Counted from the stretch's first letter, positions 8,691-15,835 are shown. The stretch is DNA of 34,877 nt from Prevotella sp. UBA2725 (GCA_002353825.1 DEKJ01000022.1:353-35229); one strand, 5' to 3'. The notes: generated by a model not told the origin, from the letters alone. Program-made: numbers and translations.

Positions 8691-8828
8691 CTCACACGGA
8701 TCTTAAAGATTTTAAAGATGGCTACGCTGTTCGCTACGCGGTGGGGGCGCCCACTAGGGGGTGCCCCCACGGGTATGTGTAGCAGCGAAGCGGCATAACA
8801 AGCTTTAAGATCTTTAAGATCCATGTGA
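8691..8828. repeat. Long-armed palindromic element, copy A (CTCACACGGATCTTAAAGAT arms)
   Basis: The left arm CTCACACGGATCTTAAAGAT (8691-8710) is answered by an almost perfect complement at 8810-8828 (CCATGTGA instead of CCGTGTGA). The interior carries GCTACGC / GCGAAGC hairpin pieces and a strong GTGGGGGC / GCCCCCAC hairpin at about 8740-8770. The rest of the gap 8567-8978 holds the HhH promoter and, from 8830 to 8978, nothing I can identify. Related copies lie at 15661-15801 and 34713-34830. Confidence 0.9.
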
Positions 8829-8978
8829 AAATAATATCATGTGCAAATAATCTTTCGTTTCACTGCATATTCTTAATATCCACCGAAGATGGTAGGAGCA
8901 TAAAGCGTCATCGGAGAAGCCGACGAGTCGTGGAGAGTCGTGTAAAGCCGATGCAGAGGGAGACGATGCGGAAGGGGG

Positions 8979-9602
8979 TTATCGCTTGCGGAACACGTAC
9001 TTCTTCGCCACGAAGAAGAGGATGGCAAGGACGACGAGGGCGATGATGACAATCTTAATGTACTCTCCGTACTCCATAATCTTGTCGTTGAGGTGTTCTT
9101 CGGGGACTACGGAGTGGAGGTAATAGCCGAGGATGGCGAGGATCATGTTCCAGCAGCCGGCACCGAGAGTGGTATAGAGGATGAAATGACCGTAGTGCAT
9201 CTTCGACAGTCCGGCGGGGATAGAGATGAGGTGTCGAATGCCGGGGATGAGTCGTCCAGTGATTGTGGCGAGCTTGCCGTGGTTGTTGAAGTAAGCCTCA
9301 CTCTTCTCGACCTTGTGCTGGTTGAGGAGACAAAGGTGTCCGAGTCGGCTGTTGGCAAAGCGGTAGATAACTGGACGACCGAGGTAGTAACCAGCGAGGT
9401 AGTTGATCGTTGCGCCGACATCGGCACCGAGAGTGGCGAAGAGGACGACGAGGAACGCATTAAGGTTACCGCCCGCGGCATGGTAGGCGGCAGGTGCCAC
9501 TACGAGTTCTGAGGGCACTGGGATGACAGTGCTCTCGAGGAGCATGAGGATGAACACCGTGAAGTAGTTCAAGTTGTTGAGGAGGGTCGATAAGATATCC
9601 AT
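8979..9602 (-). CDS. DedA family (SNARE-associated / VTT domain) membrane protein
   Basis: A 207-aa inner-membrane protein of the DedA family, whose members help maintain membrane potential and lipid transport; some are undecaprenyl-phosphate or phospholipid flippases. Seen: the N-terminal re-entrant hydrophobic region with E-S-T-VIPVPSE near residue 23, the GADVGATINYLAGYYLG segment near 59, and the family arginine motif TGRLIPGIRHLISIPAG near 114. A C-terminal transmembrane helix is followed by a basic tail (KKYVFRKR). ATG 9602 comes one base after the TGA of the upstream TPR gene, so the two are translationally coupled. Confidence 0.93.
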   Translation of the reverse strand: MDILSTLLNNLNYFTVFILMLLESTVIPVPSELVVAPAAYHAAGGNLNAFLVVLFATLGADVGATINYLAGYYLGRPVIYRFANSRLGHLCLLNQHKVEKSEAYFNNHGKLATITGRLIPGIRHLISIPAGLSKMHYGHFILYTTLGAGCWNMILAILGYYLHSVVPEEHLNDKIMEYGEYIKIVIIALVVLAILFFVAKKYVFRKR

Positions 9603-9603
9603 T

Positions 9604-11031
9604 TCATTTTTTCATTTTTGCGACTGCATAGTCGTAGTACTTGTCGAGCGGCAGGTCGGCAGGGAAGAAGTCGGCGAGCTCTCGCTGCAAGCCTGCGGGG
9701 TTCTTCGCAATGGCCTGGCGGAGGTCGGAGAGGAACTCCTGCTGCATGCCAAGTTCATAGTCGGTGCGTGCGAGGTATGCCCAGAGGTCGTGAAACGTCT
9801 GATCCACGGCTATGTCGGCGAGATAGCGGAAAGCATCGTGTGCCTTCTCCCATATGCCACAGTCGTAGTAGCAGTAGGCGATGTAGAATAGCGTGGAGTC
9901 CTTGATCTCATCGTGTGTCTCACGTAGCGCTTTGTTGAACCATTGCTGCGCCTCGTCTTTCTTCTCGTTGAGGAGCGAGAGGTATCCTTTGAGGATGAGG
10001 GTGTCGACGGTTGGTCCTCCGGCAGACTCTTCGAGGTGGGAGATGATGTCCATGGCATCGTCGTACCGTCCTTTGGAGGCGAGGACAAGCACCATGTTAC
10101 GGTTGATCTCCGTCATGTTTGGTGACTGTGGCGCGCAGAGGCGTGCGGCACGTTTCCAGTGGGCGATGGCGGCGTCGAGCTTGTTGGCGTTCATGTCGAT
10201 GGCGGCGAGCCCCATGTCTCCGATCTCACTCTGCGGTTGCAGGCGTTTATAATGCTCATAGCACTCGCGTGCGCCGGTGTCCTCTCCGACCATCATGAGA
10301 CAGTTGGCTTTGTTGAGGATGGCGTCGGTGTCGTCGGGTTCTATGGCTAGGGCGTAGTCGCTCGACTCGCGGCTCTTGGCGTAGTCGCTGGAGAGATAGT
10401 AAGCCGAAGCGAGGTAGTCCCAGAAGGCGTTGTTGTACGGGTCGCGATCGATGAGTTTGTTGAAGAGCATGATACCCTGCTGGAGTTTGCCGTCATTGAG
10501 GGCGATGCGTCCTTCGAGCTCGAGGTAGTCGCTGTCGTCGGTGTTATTGCTCTGGGCGAGCCATTTCGCGGCGAGGTCGAAGACCTCATAGTCGGCGAAG
10601 AGTCCGGCGACATCGAGGTAGTAGTCGTCGAGGTCGTCGTCGCTGATCGTTTTCTCCCGCGCTTCGAGATACTCTTCAGCCTCGTCGGTGCGGTTGTCGG
10701 CGATCATGATCTCCGCCACGATATAGATGTACTCGAGGTCCTGCTTGTCGGCGATCTCCTCAGTGAGCTCCATGGCTTTGTCGGGATCGTGCTCGACGAG
10801 CATGGCGACACGCGCTTTGAACGCCAGGGGTTCGGTGGCACCGGGGAAGATGGCAAGCGCCTGATCTGCCGCCTCGATGGCCTGCGGGAGGTCACCGTGG
10901 AGGTGGTAGTATTCGGCTATATCGGTGAAGTCCTCCGGCTCAAGATAGACGGAGGTACCGTTCTGAAGTGCCTCCTCATATCGCCGGAGGTTCTCCTTAA
11001 ATGCTTTAGTATGAAAAATGTTGTCGGTCAT
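9604..11031 (-). CDS. Tetratricopeptide repeat protein
   Basis: A 475-aa soluble protein consisting almost wholly of TPR-like helical hairpins; examples are YYHLHGDLPQAIEAADQALAI near residue 40 and DCGIWEKAHDAFRYLADIA near 390. No signal peptide and no catalytic motif are visible, so a scaffolding or protein-interaction role is the most that can be inferred. It sits downstream of glnS in the same direction, with element R2 filling the gap, and runs directly into the dedA gene (1-base gap). Acidic composition (many D and E) is typical of these repeats. Confidence 0.85.
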   Translation of the reverse strand: MTDNIFHTKAFKENLRRYEEALQNGTSVYLEPEDFTDIAEYYHLHGDLPQAIEAADQALAIFPGATEPLAFKARVAMLVEHDPDKAMELTEEIADKQDLEYIYIVAEIMIADNRTDEAEEYLEAREKTISDDDLDDYYLDVAGLFADYEVFDLAAKWLAQSNNTDDSDYLELEGRIALNDGKLQQGIMLFNKLIDRDPYNNAFWDYLASAYYLSSDYAKSRESSDYALAIEPDDTDAILNKANCLMMVGEDTGARECYEHYKRLQPQSEIGDMGLAAIDMNANKLDAAIAHWKRAARLCAPQSPNMTEINRNMVLVLASKGRYDDAMDIISHLEESAGGPTVDTLILKGYLSLLNEKKDEAQQWFNKALRETHDEIKDSTLFYIAYCYYDCGIWEKAHDAFRYLADIAVDQTFHDLWAYLARTDYELGMQQEFLSDLRQAIAKNPAGLQRELADFFPADLPLDKYYDYAVAKMKK

Positions 11032-11038
11032 ATTTAAG

Positions 11039-11135
11039 GCCTCTCCCCGGCCCTCCCCCGTAGGGAGGGGGCGAAGCCGTGGATGCTACTTGGGTATTGG
11101 AACTCCCTCCCTACGGGGGAGGGCCGGGGAGAGGC
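11039..11135. repeat. GC-rich palindromic intergenic element, copy R2 (31-bp perfect arms)
   Basis: Arms 11039-11069 and 11105-11135 are perfect 31-bp inverted complements (outer end GCCTCTCCCCGG). They flank a 35-base core containing GGATGCTACTTGGGTATTGG (11081-11100), which is nearly identical to the core of the copy at 13095-13193. It ends two bases from the glnS stop codon (11138-11140) and occupies the whole glnS-TPR gap. Confidence 0.93.
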
Positions 11136-11137
11136 TT

Positions 11138-12832
11138 TTATTTTTTCAACCCCACGGTCTTGTTGAAGACGGGGGCATCGTCAGTGGTGTCGGGGTCAGC
11201 CATGAAGTAACCGGTGCGCTGGAACTGGAGGTACTGGCCCGGCTTCATTGTGGCGGCGAAACGCTCGACGTAGCAGTTGGTGTGGATATGGAGAGAGTGG
11301 GGGTTGAGGAGCTCGCGGAAGTCACGGTCGTCAGCCGAGGGGTTCTCGACATTGAATAGACGGTCATACTCGCGGACCTCAGCCTTGACACAGTCGTCGG
11401 CGTTAACCCAGTGGAGGGTGCCCTTGACCTTACGGTTGGCTCCTGGCAAGCCGCTCTTCGACTCGGGGTCGTACTCGGCCTGGATCTCCGTGATGTTACC
11501 CTCGGCATCCTTCGTGCAGCCAGTGCACTTGACGATGTAAGCGTTCTTCAGACGCACCTCCTTGCCGGGAGTCATGCGGAAGAACTTCTTCGGCGCATCC
11601 TCCATGAAGTCGGCGCGCTCAATCCACAGGTTACGGGAGAAGGAGATGAGGTGGGAGCCTGCTGTCTCATCCTCGGGATTGTTAATAGCTTCCATCTGCT
11701 CGGTCTTGCCCTCGGGATAGTTTGTCAGTACGAGCTTCACAGGGTCGAGGACGGCTGAGACACGTGTGGCTTTCTTATTCAGATCCTCGCGTACGGCAGC
11801 TTCGAGGAGCGCCATGTCGTTGAGAGCGTCGAACTTTGTGTATCCGATGGAGCGGATGAAAGCTTTGATGGACTCTGGAGAGTAGCCGCGGCGGCGCATG
11901 CCACAGAGGGTCGGCATACGGGGATCGTCCCAGCCGTTGACGAGGTGCTCGTCGACGAGGGTGTGGAGCTTACGCTTCGACATCACGGTGTAGGTGAGGT
12001 TGAGACGGTTGAACTCGATCTGTCGCGGACGGTTGTCGTCGAGAGCTTCCTTCGCCGTGCCGTCGTACTCCTTGAGGTAGTCGATGAACTTGTTGTACAG
12101 GGGGCGGTGGGGCACGAACTCAAGGGTGCAGATGGAGTGGGTGACGCCCTCGAAGTAGTCGCTCTGTCCGTGGGCAAAGTCGTACATCGGGTAGCAGTGC
12201 CACTTCGTTCCTGTGCGGTGGTGCGGCGTCTGGATGATGCGGTAGATGACGGGGTCACGGAAGTGCATGTTCGGGTTTGCCATGTCGAGCTTGGCACGGA
12301 GCACCATGGATCCTTCCACGGCCTCGGGGGTGTTCATATGCTTGAAGAGTCGCAGGTTCTCCTCGATGGGGCGGTCGCGGTAAGGGCTCGGCGTGCCGGG
12401 CTCCGTCGGCGTGCCTTTCTGCTGGGCGATCTGCTCGGAGGTCTGCTCGTCGACATAGGCGTGGCCGTTCTCGATCATCCAGATGGCGAAGTCCCACAGC
12501 TTCTGGAAGTAGTCGGAGGCATAATAGATATGTCCCCACTTGAATCCGAGCCATTTGATGTCGTTGAGGATGTTCTCTACGTATTCCGTGTTCTCTTTCG
12601 AGGGGTTGGTATCATCGAAACGGAGGTTGCAGACGCCGCCGAACTCCTCTGCGGCACCGAAGTCCATGCAGATGGCCTTGGCGTGACCGATGTGGAGGTA
12701 GCCGTTGGGCTCTGGGGGGAAGCGGGTCTGGATACGTCCATGGTTCTTGCCTTCCCTGAGATCCTCGGCAATGAGCTCCTCGACGAAGCTCAGGCTTCGC
12801 TTTTCCTCTTTCTCGTTTTCTTTAGTTTCCAT
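11138..12832 (-). CDS. glnS: Glutaminyl-tRNA synthetase
   Basis: Charges tRNA-Gln with glutamine in the cytoplasm. The 564-aa length fits the bacterial GlnRS family. Class I signatures are present: HIGH at residues 47-50 within PPEPNGYLHIGHAKA, and the KMSKS-type VMSKR at 283-287. RFDDTNPSKE at 71-80 is the typical GlnRS/GluRS stretch following the Rossmann fold. The GlnRS-specific anticodon-binding beta-barrel region follows. ATG 12832 has a leader of about 57 bases from a -7 box at 12893-12900. That leader contains a small TGTGTG/CACACA hairpin. Confidence 0.97.
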   Translation of the reverse strand: METKENEKEEKRSLSFVEELIAEDLREGKNHGRIQTRFPPEPNGYLHIGHAKAICMDFGAAEEFGGVCNLRFDDTNPSKENTEYVENILNDIKWLGFKWGHIYYASDYFQKLWDFAIWMIENGHAYVDEQTSEQIAQQKGTPTEPGTPSPYRDRPIEENLRLFKHMNTPEAVEGSMVLRAKLDMANPNMHFRDPVIYRIIQTPHHRTGTKWHCYPMYDFAHGQSDYFEGVTHSICTLEFVPHRPLYNKFIDYLKEYDGTAKEALDDNRPRQIEFNRLNLTYTVMSKRKLHTLVDEHLVNGWDDPRMPTLCGMRRRGYSPESIKAFIRSIGYTKFDALNDMALLEAAVREDLNKKATRVSAVLDPVKLVLTNYPEGKTEQMEAINNPEDETAGSHLISFSRNLWIERADFMEDAPKKFFRMTPGKEVRLKNAYIVKCTGCTKDAEGNITEIQAEYDPESKSGLPGANRKVKGTLHWVNADDCVKAEVREYDRLFNVENPSADDRDFRELLNPHSLHIHTNCYVERFAATMKPGQYLQFQRTGYFMADPDTTDDAPVFNKTVGLKK

Positions 12833-12863
12833 TTTTATATAATGTATTAATATGGTCGTTTAG

Positions 12864-12879
12864 TGTGTGGGTACACACA
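12864..12879 (-). promoter_or_regulatory. Small hairpin in the glnS 5' leader
   Basis: A six-base stem TGTGTG / CACACA closed on four bases (12870-12873) lies about 32 bases upstream of the glnS start, inside the predicted leader. No known riboswitch or T-box features are visible, and any regulatory effect is speculative. Confidence 0.4.
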
Positions 12880-12892
12880 TTCATCCAATTTG

Positions 12893-12900
12893 CAAAGTTA
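12893..12900 (-). promoter_or_regulatory. -7 element of the glnS promoter
   Basis: TAACTTTG on the minus strand matches TAnnTTTG exactly. No clear TTTG was found 19-21 bases upstream, so support is the -7 box and its position only. Confidence 0.6.
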
Positions 12901-12963
12901 CTTATTTTTGGCTACATTAGTGGCTGATATAGGAAAAATATTAGAAAATATTGGGGCAAAATG

Positions 12964-12994
12964 TTGTTTGGTATTAAAATATTTGTTACCTTTG
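12964..12994 (+). promoter_or_regulatory. Plus-strand promoter of the candidate small RNA
   Basis: TTG (12964-12966), 20 bases, then TACCTTTG (12987-12994). It points away from glnS and toward the 3' end of mltG, both minus-strand genes, so it serves no annotated gene. Predicted transcription start is near 12998. Confidence 0.65.
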
Positions 12995-12997
12995 CCA

Positions 12998-13094
12998 ATG
13001 TTATCCTGAATACAATCTTTTTACCTTAAGAAGACTAATGCTTATTGAAAGGAAATGGCGCACGCTGAGACAGCGTGCGCCATTCATTTTTTTT
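12998..13094 (+). ncRNA. Candidate small RNA between glnS and mltG
   Basis: A transcript of about 97 nt is predicted from a Bacteroidetes-type promoter just upstream (12964-12994) to a textbook intrinsic terminator (13054-13094). The interior has no plausible protein: the first ATG (12998) reaches a stop after three codons, and the ATG at 13038 runs through the terminator. Both flanking genes lie on the other strand, so the terminator's orientation only makes sense for an independent plus-strand RNA. It could be a known Bacteroidales ncRNA family (for example Bacteroidales-1) or new. The coordinates are estimated from the promoter and terminator only. Confidence 0.6.
13054..13094 (+). terminator. 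Strong intrinsic terminator of the candidate small RNA
   Basis: AATGGCGCACGCTG (13054-13067) pairs perfectly with 13071-13084 across a three-base AGA loop, and eight T residues follow at 13087-13094. The T tract lies on the plus strand only, which fixes the direction. Confidence 0.9.
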
Positions 13095-13193
13095 GCCTCT
13101 TCCCAACCCTCCCCCGTAGGGAGGGGGAACAAGTATGGATGCTATTGGGTATTGGTCACCCCTCCCTACGGGGGAGGGGATGGGGGAGAGGCC
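13095..13193. repeat. GC-rich palindromic intergenic element, copy R3
   Basis: Inverted CCCTCCCCCGTAGGGAGGG-type arms surround a core with GGATGCTATTGGGTATTGG (13137-13155), one base shorter than the core of the copy at 11039-11135. It directly abuts the mltG stop codon (complement of 13194-13196) on one side and the small-RNA U-tract on the other. Confidence 0.9.
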
Positions 13194-14243
13194 TTACTTG
13201 ATCCCTCTCTGATTCAGTGCTGCCGCATACCGCTTGGCGTTTGCCATATGCTCGGTATAGGTCACGGCAAAGTCGTGGGTGCCACTGAAGTCAGGTTTAG
13301 CACACATATAAAGATAGTTGTGGTGAACCATATTCAGCACGGCATCGATACCAGCGATGGACGGCACACGGATAGGCCCTGGAGGCAGACCGGGGTTCGT
13401 GTAGGTGTTGTACGGACTCTTGACGAAGAGCATGGCGTGATAGATACGCTTTGCAGCAAAGTCCTTGAGAGCGAACTTGATCGTCGGGTCGGCCTGGAGT
13501 GGCATGCCCTGTGGGTATTTGGCGTCGCGGAGCATGAGGCGGTTGTAGTACATGCCTGCGATCATTGGCTTCTCTGCGTTATTGGCTGACTCCTCATCGA
13601 CGATGCTCGCCAGGGTTGAGACCTGGATGGGATCGAGGTGGAGCTTCTCGGCTTTCGCTTGACGTTCTTCGCTATTCCAGAACTTGTCACACTCTTTTTT
13701 CATGCGGGAGAGTAGCTTGTCGATGCTCGCATCCCAGTAGATGTCATAGGTGTTGGGGATGAACATCGCGGCGATAGTCGTGGTGTCGTAGCCGTACTTA
13801 CGGCATACGCTCTCGTCGGTAAGAGCACGGACGAGTTCTGTGCTATCCATCATGAGCTTCTTGCTCAGTGCTCCAGCCATGTCGGGCATGGTGCGCACGC
13901 TGGGTACAACGAGGTTGACAGGATCCTGCATGCCGTTCTTCAGATGACGGAAGACGGTGAAGGCTCCCATGGACGGCTTGAGGGCGTAGCGGCCTGTACG
14001 AACATGATGGATGAGGTTGCTGTGGCGGGCGAGAATACGGAAGGCCTGGAAACAGTGTGCCTTAGAGACGGGACGCAGCTTGGCCACGAGAGAGTCGTAG
14101 TTGTCGTCCTTATCGACATAGACATACTGAGTAGCGCTCCTACCAGTGAACGAGGTGAAAAAGTAGTAGTAAACCAGTCCGAGAAGGGCCAGCACACATA
14201 CTGCTGCAAGGATAAGATACCGCTTGCTTAATTGACGTGTCAT
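13194..14243 (-). CDS. mltG: Endolytic murein transglycosylase MltG (YceG-like)
   Basis: Cleaves nascent glycan strands at the inner membrane and is thought to set glycan-chain length. The 349-aa protein has a basic N-terminus and one membrane helix (about residues 9-29). The LysM-like part includes TGRYALKPSM (83-92), and the YceG catalytic region includes LASIVDEESA (211-220) with its glutamate pair E217/E218, followed by GMYYNRL and the family motif LQADPTIKFAL (249-259). ATG 14243 lies about 40 bases downstream of a consensus promoter (14286-14318). The stop codon abuts element R3. Confidence 0.95.
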   Translation of the reverse strand: MTRQLSKRYLILAAVCVLALLGLVYYYFFTSFTGRSATQYVYVDKDDNYDSLVAKLRPVSKAHCFQAFRILARHSNLIHHVRTGRYALKPSMGAFTVFRHLKNGMQDPVNLVVPSVRTMPDMAGALSKKLMMDSTELVRALTDESVCRKYGYDTTTIAAMFIPNTYDIYWDASIDKLLSRMKKECDKFWNSEERQAKAEKLHLDPIQVSTLASIVDEESANNAEKPMIAGMYYNRLMLRDAKYPQGMPLQADPTIKFALKDFAAKRIYHAMLFVKSPYNTYTNPGLPPGPIRVPSIAGIDAVLNMVHHNYLYMCAKPDFSGTHDFAVTYTEHMANAKRYAAALNQRGIK

Positions 14244-14285
14244 AACTTATGAATTGTCTATTACGTGTTTATTCTAATTTCGGTG

Positions 14286-14318
14286 CAAAGTTACATATTT
14301 TATAGGTAACTTTGCAAA
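14286..14318 (-). promoter_or_regulatory. Promoter of mltG, half of a palindromic promoter pair
   Basis: On the minus strand TTTG (14318-14315), 21 bases, then TAACTTTG (14293-14286). The same region read on the plus strand gives TAACTTTG at 14307-14314, so 14285-14315 forms the palindrome GCAAAGTTAC / GTAACTTTGC around a short AT-rich spacer. The plus-strand box could serve the HAD gene at 14480, but no good plus-strand -33 element is visible. Confidence 0.75.
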
Positions 14319-14321
14319 AAA

Positions 14322-14467
14322 AAGCCCCCCAAAGTCCCCCCCGAAGGGGGGAATGTTGATTACTTATAAGAGTCTTACCAGTGAAATCCTTATCTTTTGA
14401 GGATGCCTGTGGGTGCTGGATAATGTAATCAACACCCTCCCCTTCGGGGAGGCTTGGTGGGGCTCTT
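14322..14467. repeat. Palindromic intergenic element R4, a second GC-rich family
   Basis: The outer arms begin AAGCCCCCCAAAGTCCCC on the left and end GGCTTGGTGGGGCTCTT on the right. Inside them TGTTGATTAC (14354-14363) and GTAATCAACA (14425-14434) are perfect complements. CCCCCCGAAGGGGGG and CCTCCCCTTCGGGGAGG form local hairpins. It occupies nearly the whole gap between the mltG promoter and the HAD start. Its core and arms differ from R1-R3. Confidence 0.85.
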
Positions 14468-14479
14468 AGTTGGGTTTCT

Positions 14480-15118
14480 ATGAAATACAATACATATATC
14501 TTTGATCTTGACGGCACATTGCTCAATACGTTGGACGATCTTGCTGCCAGTTGTAATTATGCACTGCGGACCTATGGACTGCCGGAGCACAGTGTTGATG
14601 ATGTACGGCGGTTCGTGGGTAACGGGGTACGTCTGCTCATGACGCGTGCCATCCCCGGGGGTGAGAGCTATCCGAAGTTTGAGGAGTGCTATGCTTGCTT
14701 CCGCCAGCATTATCTGCATCATAACCTCGACACGACGGCTCCCTACCCGGGCATCATGGAGATGCTCAAGACGCTGCTGGACAATGGTAAGAATGTGGCG
14801 GTGGTAAGTAATAAGTTTTATCAGGCTACGCAGGATCTCGTACACCATTTCTTCCCGGACATCAAGGTGGCTATCGGGGAACGCCCTGATATCCATAAGA
14901 AGCCGGCACCGGACACCGTGAATGAGGCGCTGCGCCAGCTCGGTGCCCAACGTGAAACGGCGGTGTATATCGGCGACAGTGATGTGGATATCGATACGGC
15001 GCGTAACAGTGGCATGCCGTGTATAAGTGTGCTCTGGGGATTCCGTGACCGTGAGTTCCTCTTGGAGCATGGGGCCACGACGCTGGTGAAAACACCAGAG
15101 GAAATAGTGGAGGCCTAA
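14480..15118 (+). CDS. HAD-superfamily phosphatase, phosphoglycolate phosphatase-like
   Basis: A 212-aa haloacid dehalogenase-like hydrolase. Motif I FDLDGTLLNT has the nucleophile Asp9 and acid/base Asp11. Motif II is VVSNK, the motif III lysine lies near KKPAPD, and motif IV is IGDSDVDID. The helical cap between motifs I and II fits the phosphoglycolate phosphatase / beta-phosphoglucomutase group. The substrate cannot be assigned from sequence; 2-phosphoglycolate or another small phosphate monoester is likely. It is convergent with rpiB, and the two stop codons sit in the arms of one shared hairpin. A TATCTTTG inside codons 6-9 is coding sequence, not a promoter. Confidence 0.9.
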   Translation: MKYNTYIFDLDGTLLNTLDDLAASCNYALRTYGLPEHSVDDVRRFVGNGVRLLMTRAIPGGESYPKFEECYACFRQHYLHHNLDTTAPYPGIMEMLKTLLDNGKNVAVVSNKFYQATQDLVHHFFPDIKVAIGERPDIHKKPAPDTVNEALRQLGAQRETAVYIGDSDVDIDTARNSGMPCISVLWGFRDREFLLEHGATTLVKTPEEIVEA

Positions 15119-15152
15119 CCAAGATGGCTTGGGTAGGCCCCATGGTTAGGCC
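15112..15152. terminator. Shared hairpin holding both stop codons of convergent genes
   Basis: GGCCTAACC (15112-15120) and GGTTAGGCC (15144-15152) are perfect complements. Each arm contains the TAA stop of one gene (15116-15118 for HAD; complement of 15146-15148 for rpiB). An inner CCAAG/CTTGG hairpin sits at 15119-15132. There is no clean U-tract, so termination in both directions is plausible but unproven. Confidence 0.6.
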
Positions 15153-15586
15153 ACAGGTATTGCTTTTATCCTTGCAAGGTGACGGCCGCCCTCGAAGTCA
15201 GTGGTGAGGAACTCATCCATGATCTTAGCAGCCATTTCGTTGTCGATGAAGCGGCCGGGCATGACGAGAACATTGGCGTCATTGTGCTGACGGATGAGGT
15301 GGGCGATCTCTGGGATCCATGCCAATCCGGCACGGATCGACTGATGTTTGTTGAGTGTCATTGCCATACCTTCGCCTGAGCCACAGATACCGATGCCGGG
15401 GTAGACCTCGCCGTTCTCTATACCGCGAGCCAGGGCGTGACCGAAGTCGGCATAGTTGCAGCTCTCTTCACTGTAGGTGCCGTAGTCTTTGTAAGGGATG
15501 TGCTTTGCATCGAGGTATTGTTTGACGAATTGCTTGAGCTTAAAGCCAGCGTGGTCGGAGGCGAGTCCAACAGTTTTGATTTCCAT
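15146..15586 (-). CDS. rpiB: Ribose-5-phosphate isomerase B
   Basis: Interconverts ribose 5-phosphate and ribulose 5-phosphate in the non-oxidative pentose phosphate pathway. The 146-aa length is typical of the RpiB/LacAB family. Seen: the N-terminal phosphate-binding ASDHAGFKLK (residues 9-18) and the active-site loop GICGSGEGMAM with the catalytic cysteine Cys68. HNDANVLVMPGR further on is also characteristic of the family. The ATG at 15586 gives the canonical start METKTVGLASDH-like (here MEIKTVGLASDH). No promoter box was recognised in the leader, which lies next to repeat element B. Confidence 0.95.
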   Translation of the reverse strand: MEIKTVGLASDHAGFKLKQFVKQYLDAKHIPYKDYGTYSEESCNYADFGHALARGIENGEVYPGIGICGSGEGMAMTLNKHQSIRAGLAWIPEIAHLIRQHNDANVLVMPGRFIDNEMAAKIMDEFLTTDFEGGRHLARIKAIPVA

Positions 15587-15660
15587 TTTCTTAAGAGGTT
15601 ATATTATTAAAGGTTATATCTTTCGAAGATTGATTTTTCTCACACGGCTTTTTTCACAAT

Positions 15661-15801
15661 ATTTTTCTCACACGGATCTTAAAGATGTTAAAGAAGGCTA
15701 CGCTGTTCGCTACGCGGAGATGCTGAGGAATGCGTAATCGGCGAAGCCGACAGTCGCGAAGCGACAATCTTTAGAATCTTTAAGATCCGTGTGAGAAAAA
15801 T
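15661..15801. repeat. Long-armed palindromic element, copy B (26-bp perfect terminal inverted repeats)
   Basis: 15661-15686 and 15776-15801 are perfect 26-base inverted complements with core CTCACACGGATCTTAAAGAT. The interior carries GCTACGC / GCTACGCGG and GGCGAAGCC / TCGCGAAGCGA hairpins. A further half-arm (TTTTTCTCACACGG) precedes it near 15636-15648. It fills the rpiB upstream gap (15587-15835), which has no gene. Confidence 0.93.
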
Positions 15802-15835
15802 CATACATTCGTGTGAAAGGAAATATCGTGTAGTC

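Noticed and set aside
8576..8782. Short plus-strand open frames in the intergenic gap 8567-8978
   Set aside because: They run through promoter and palindromic repeat sequence and show no domain, so they are not credible genes.
8691..8828. Insertion sequence
   Set aside because: The elements have long inverted arms but are only about 130-140 bases and encode no transposase, so at most they are non-autonomous.
12840..12900. T-box or riboswitch in the glnS leader
   Set aside because: Only a 6-bp hairpin is present; there is no T-box sequence, specifier loop or terminator/antiterminator pair.
14497..14504. TATCTTTG on the plus strand inside the HAD gene
   Set aside because: It lies in codons 6-9 encoding the conserved Tyr-Ile-Phe-Asp of motif I, with no -33 element, so it is coding sequence.
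15498..15737. Plus-strand frame across rpiB 5' end and element B
   Set aside because: It crosses the rpiB coding region and the inverted repeat arms; no protein features.
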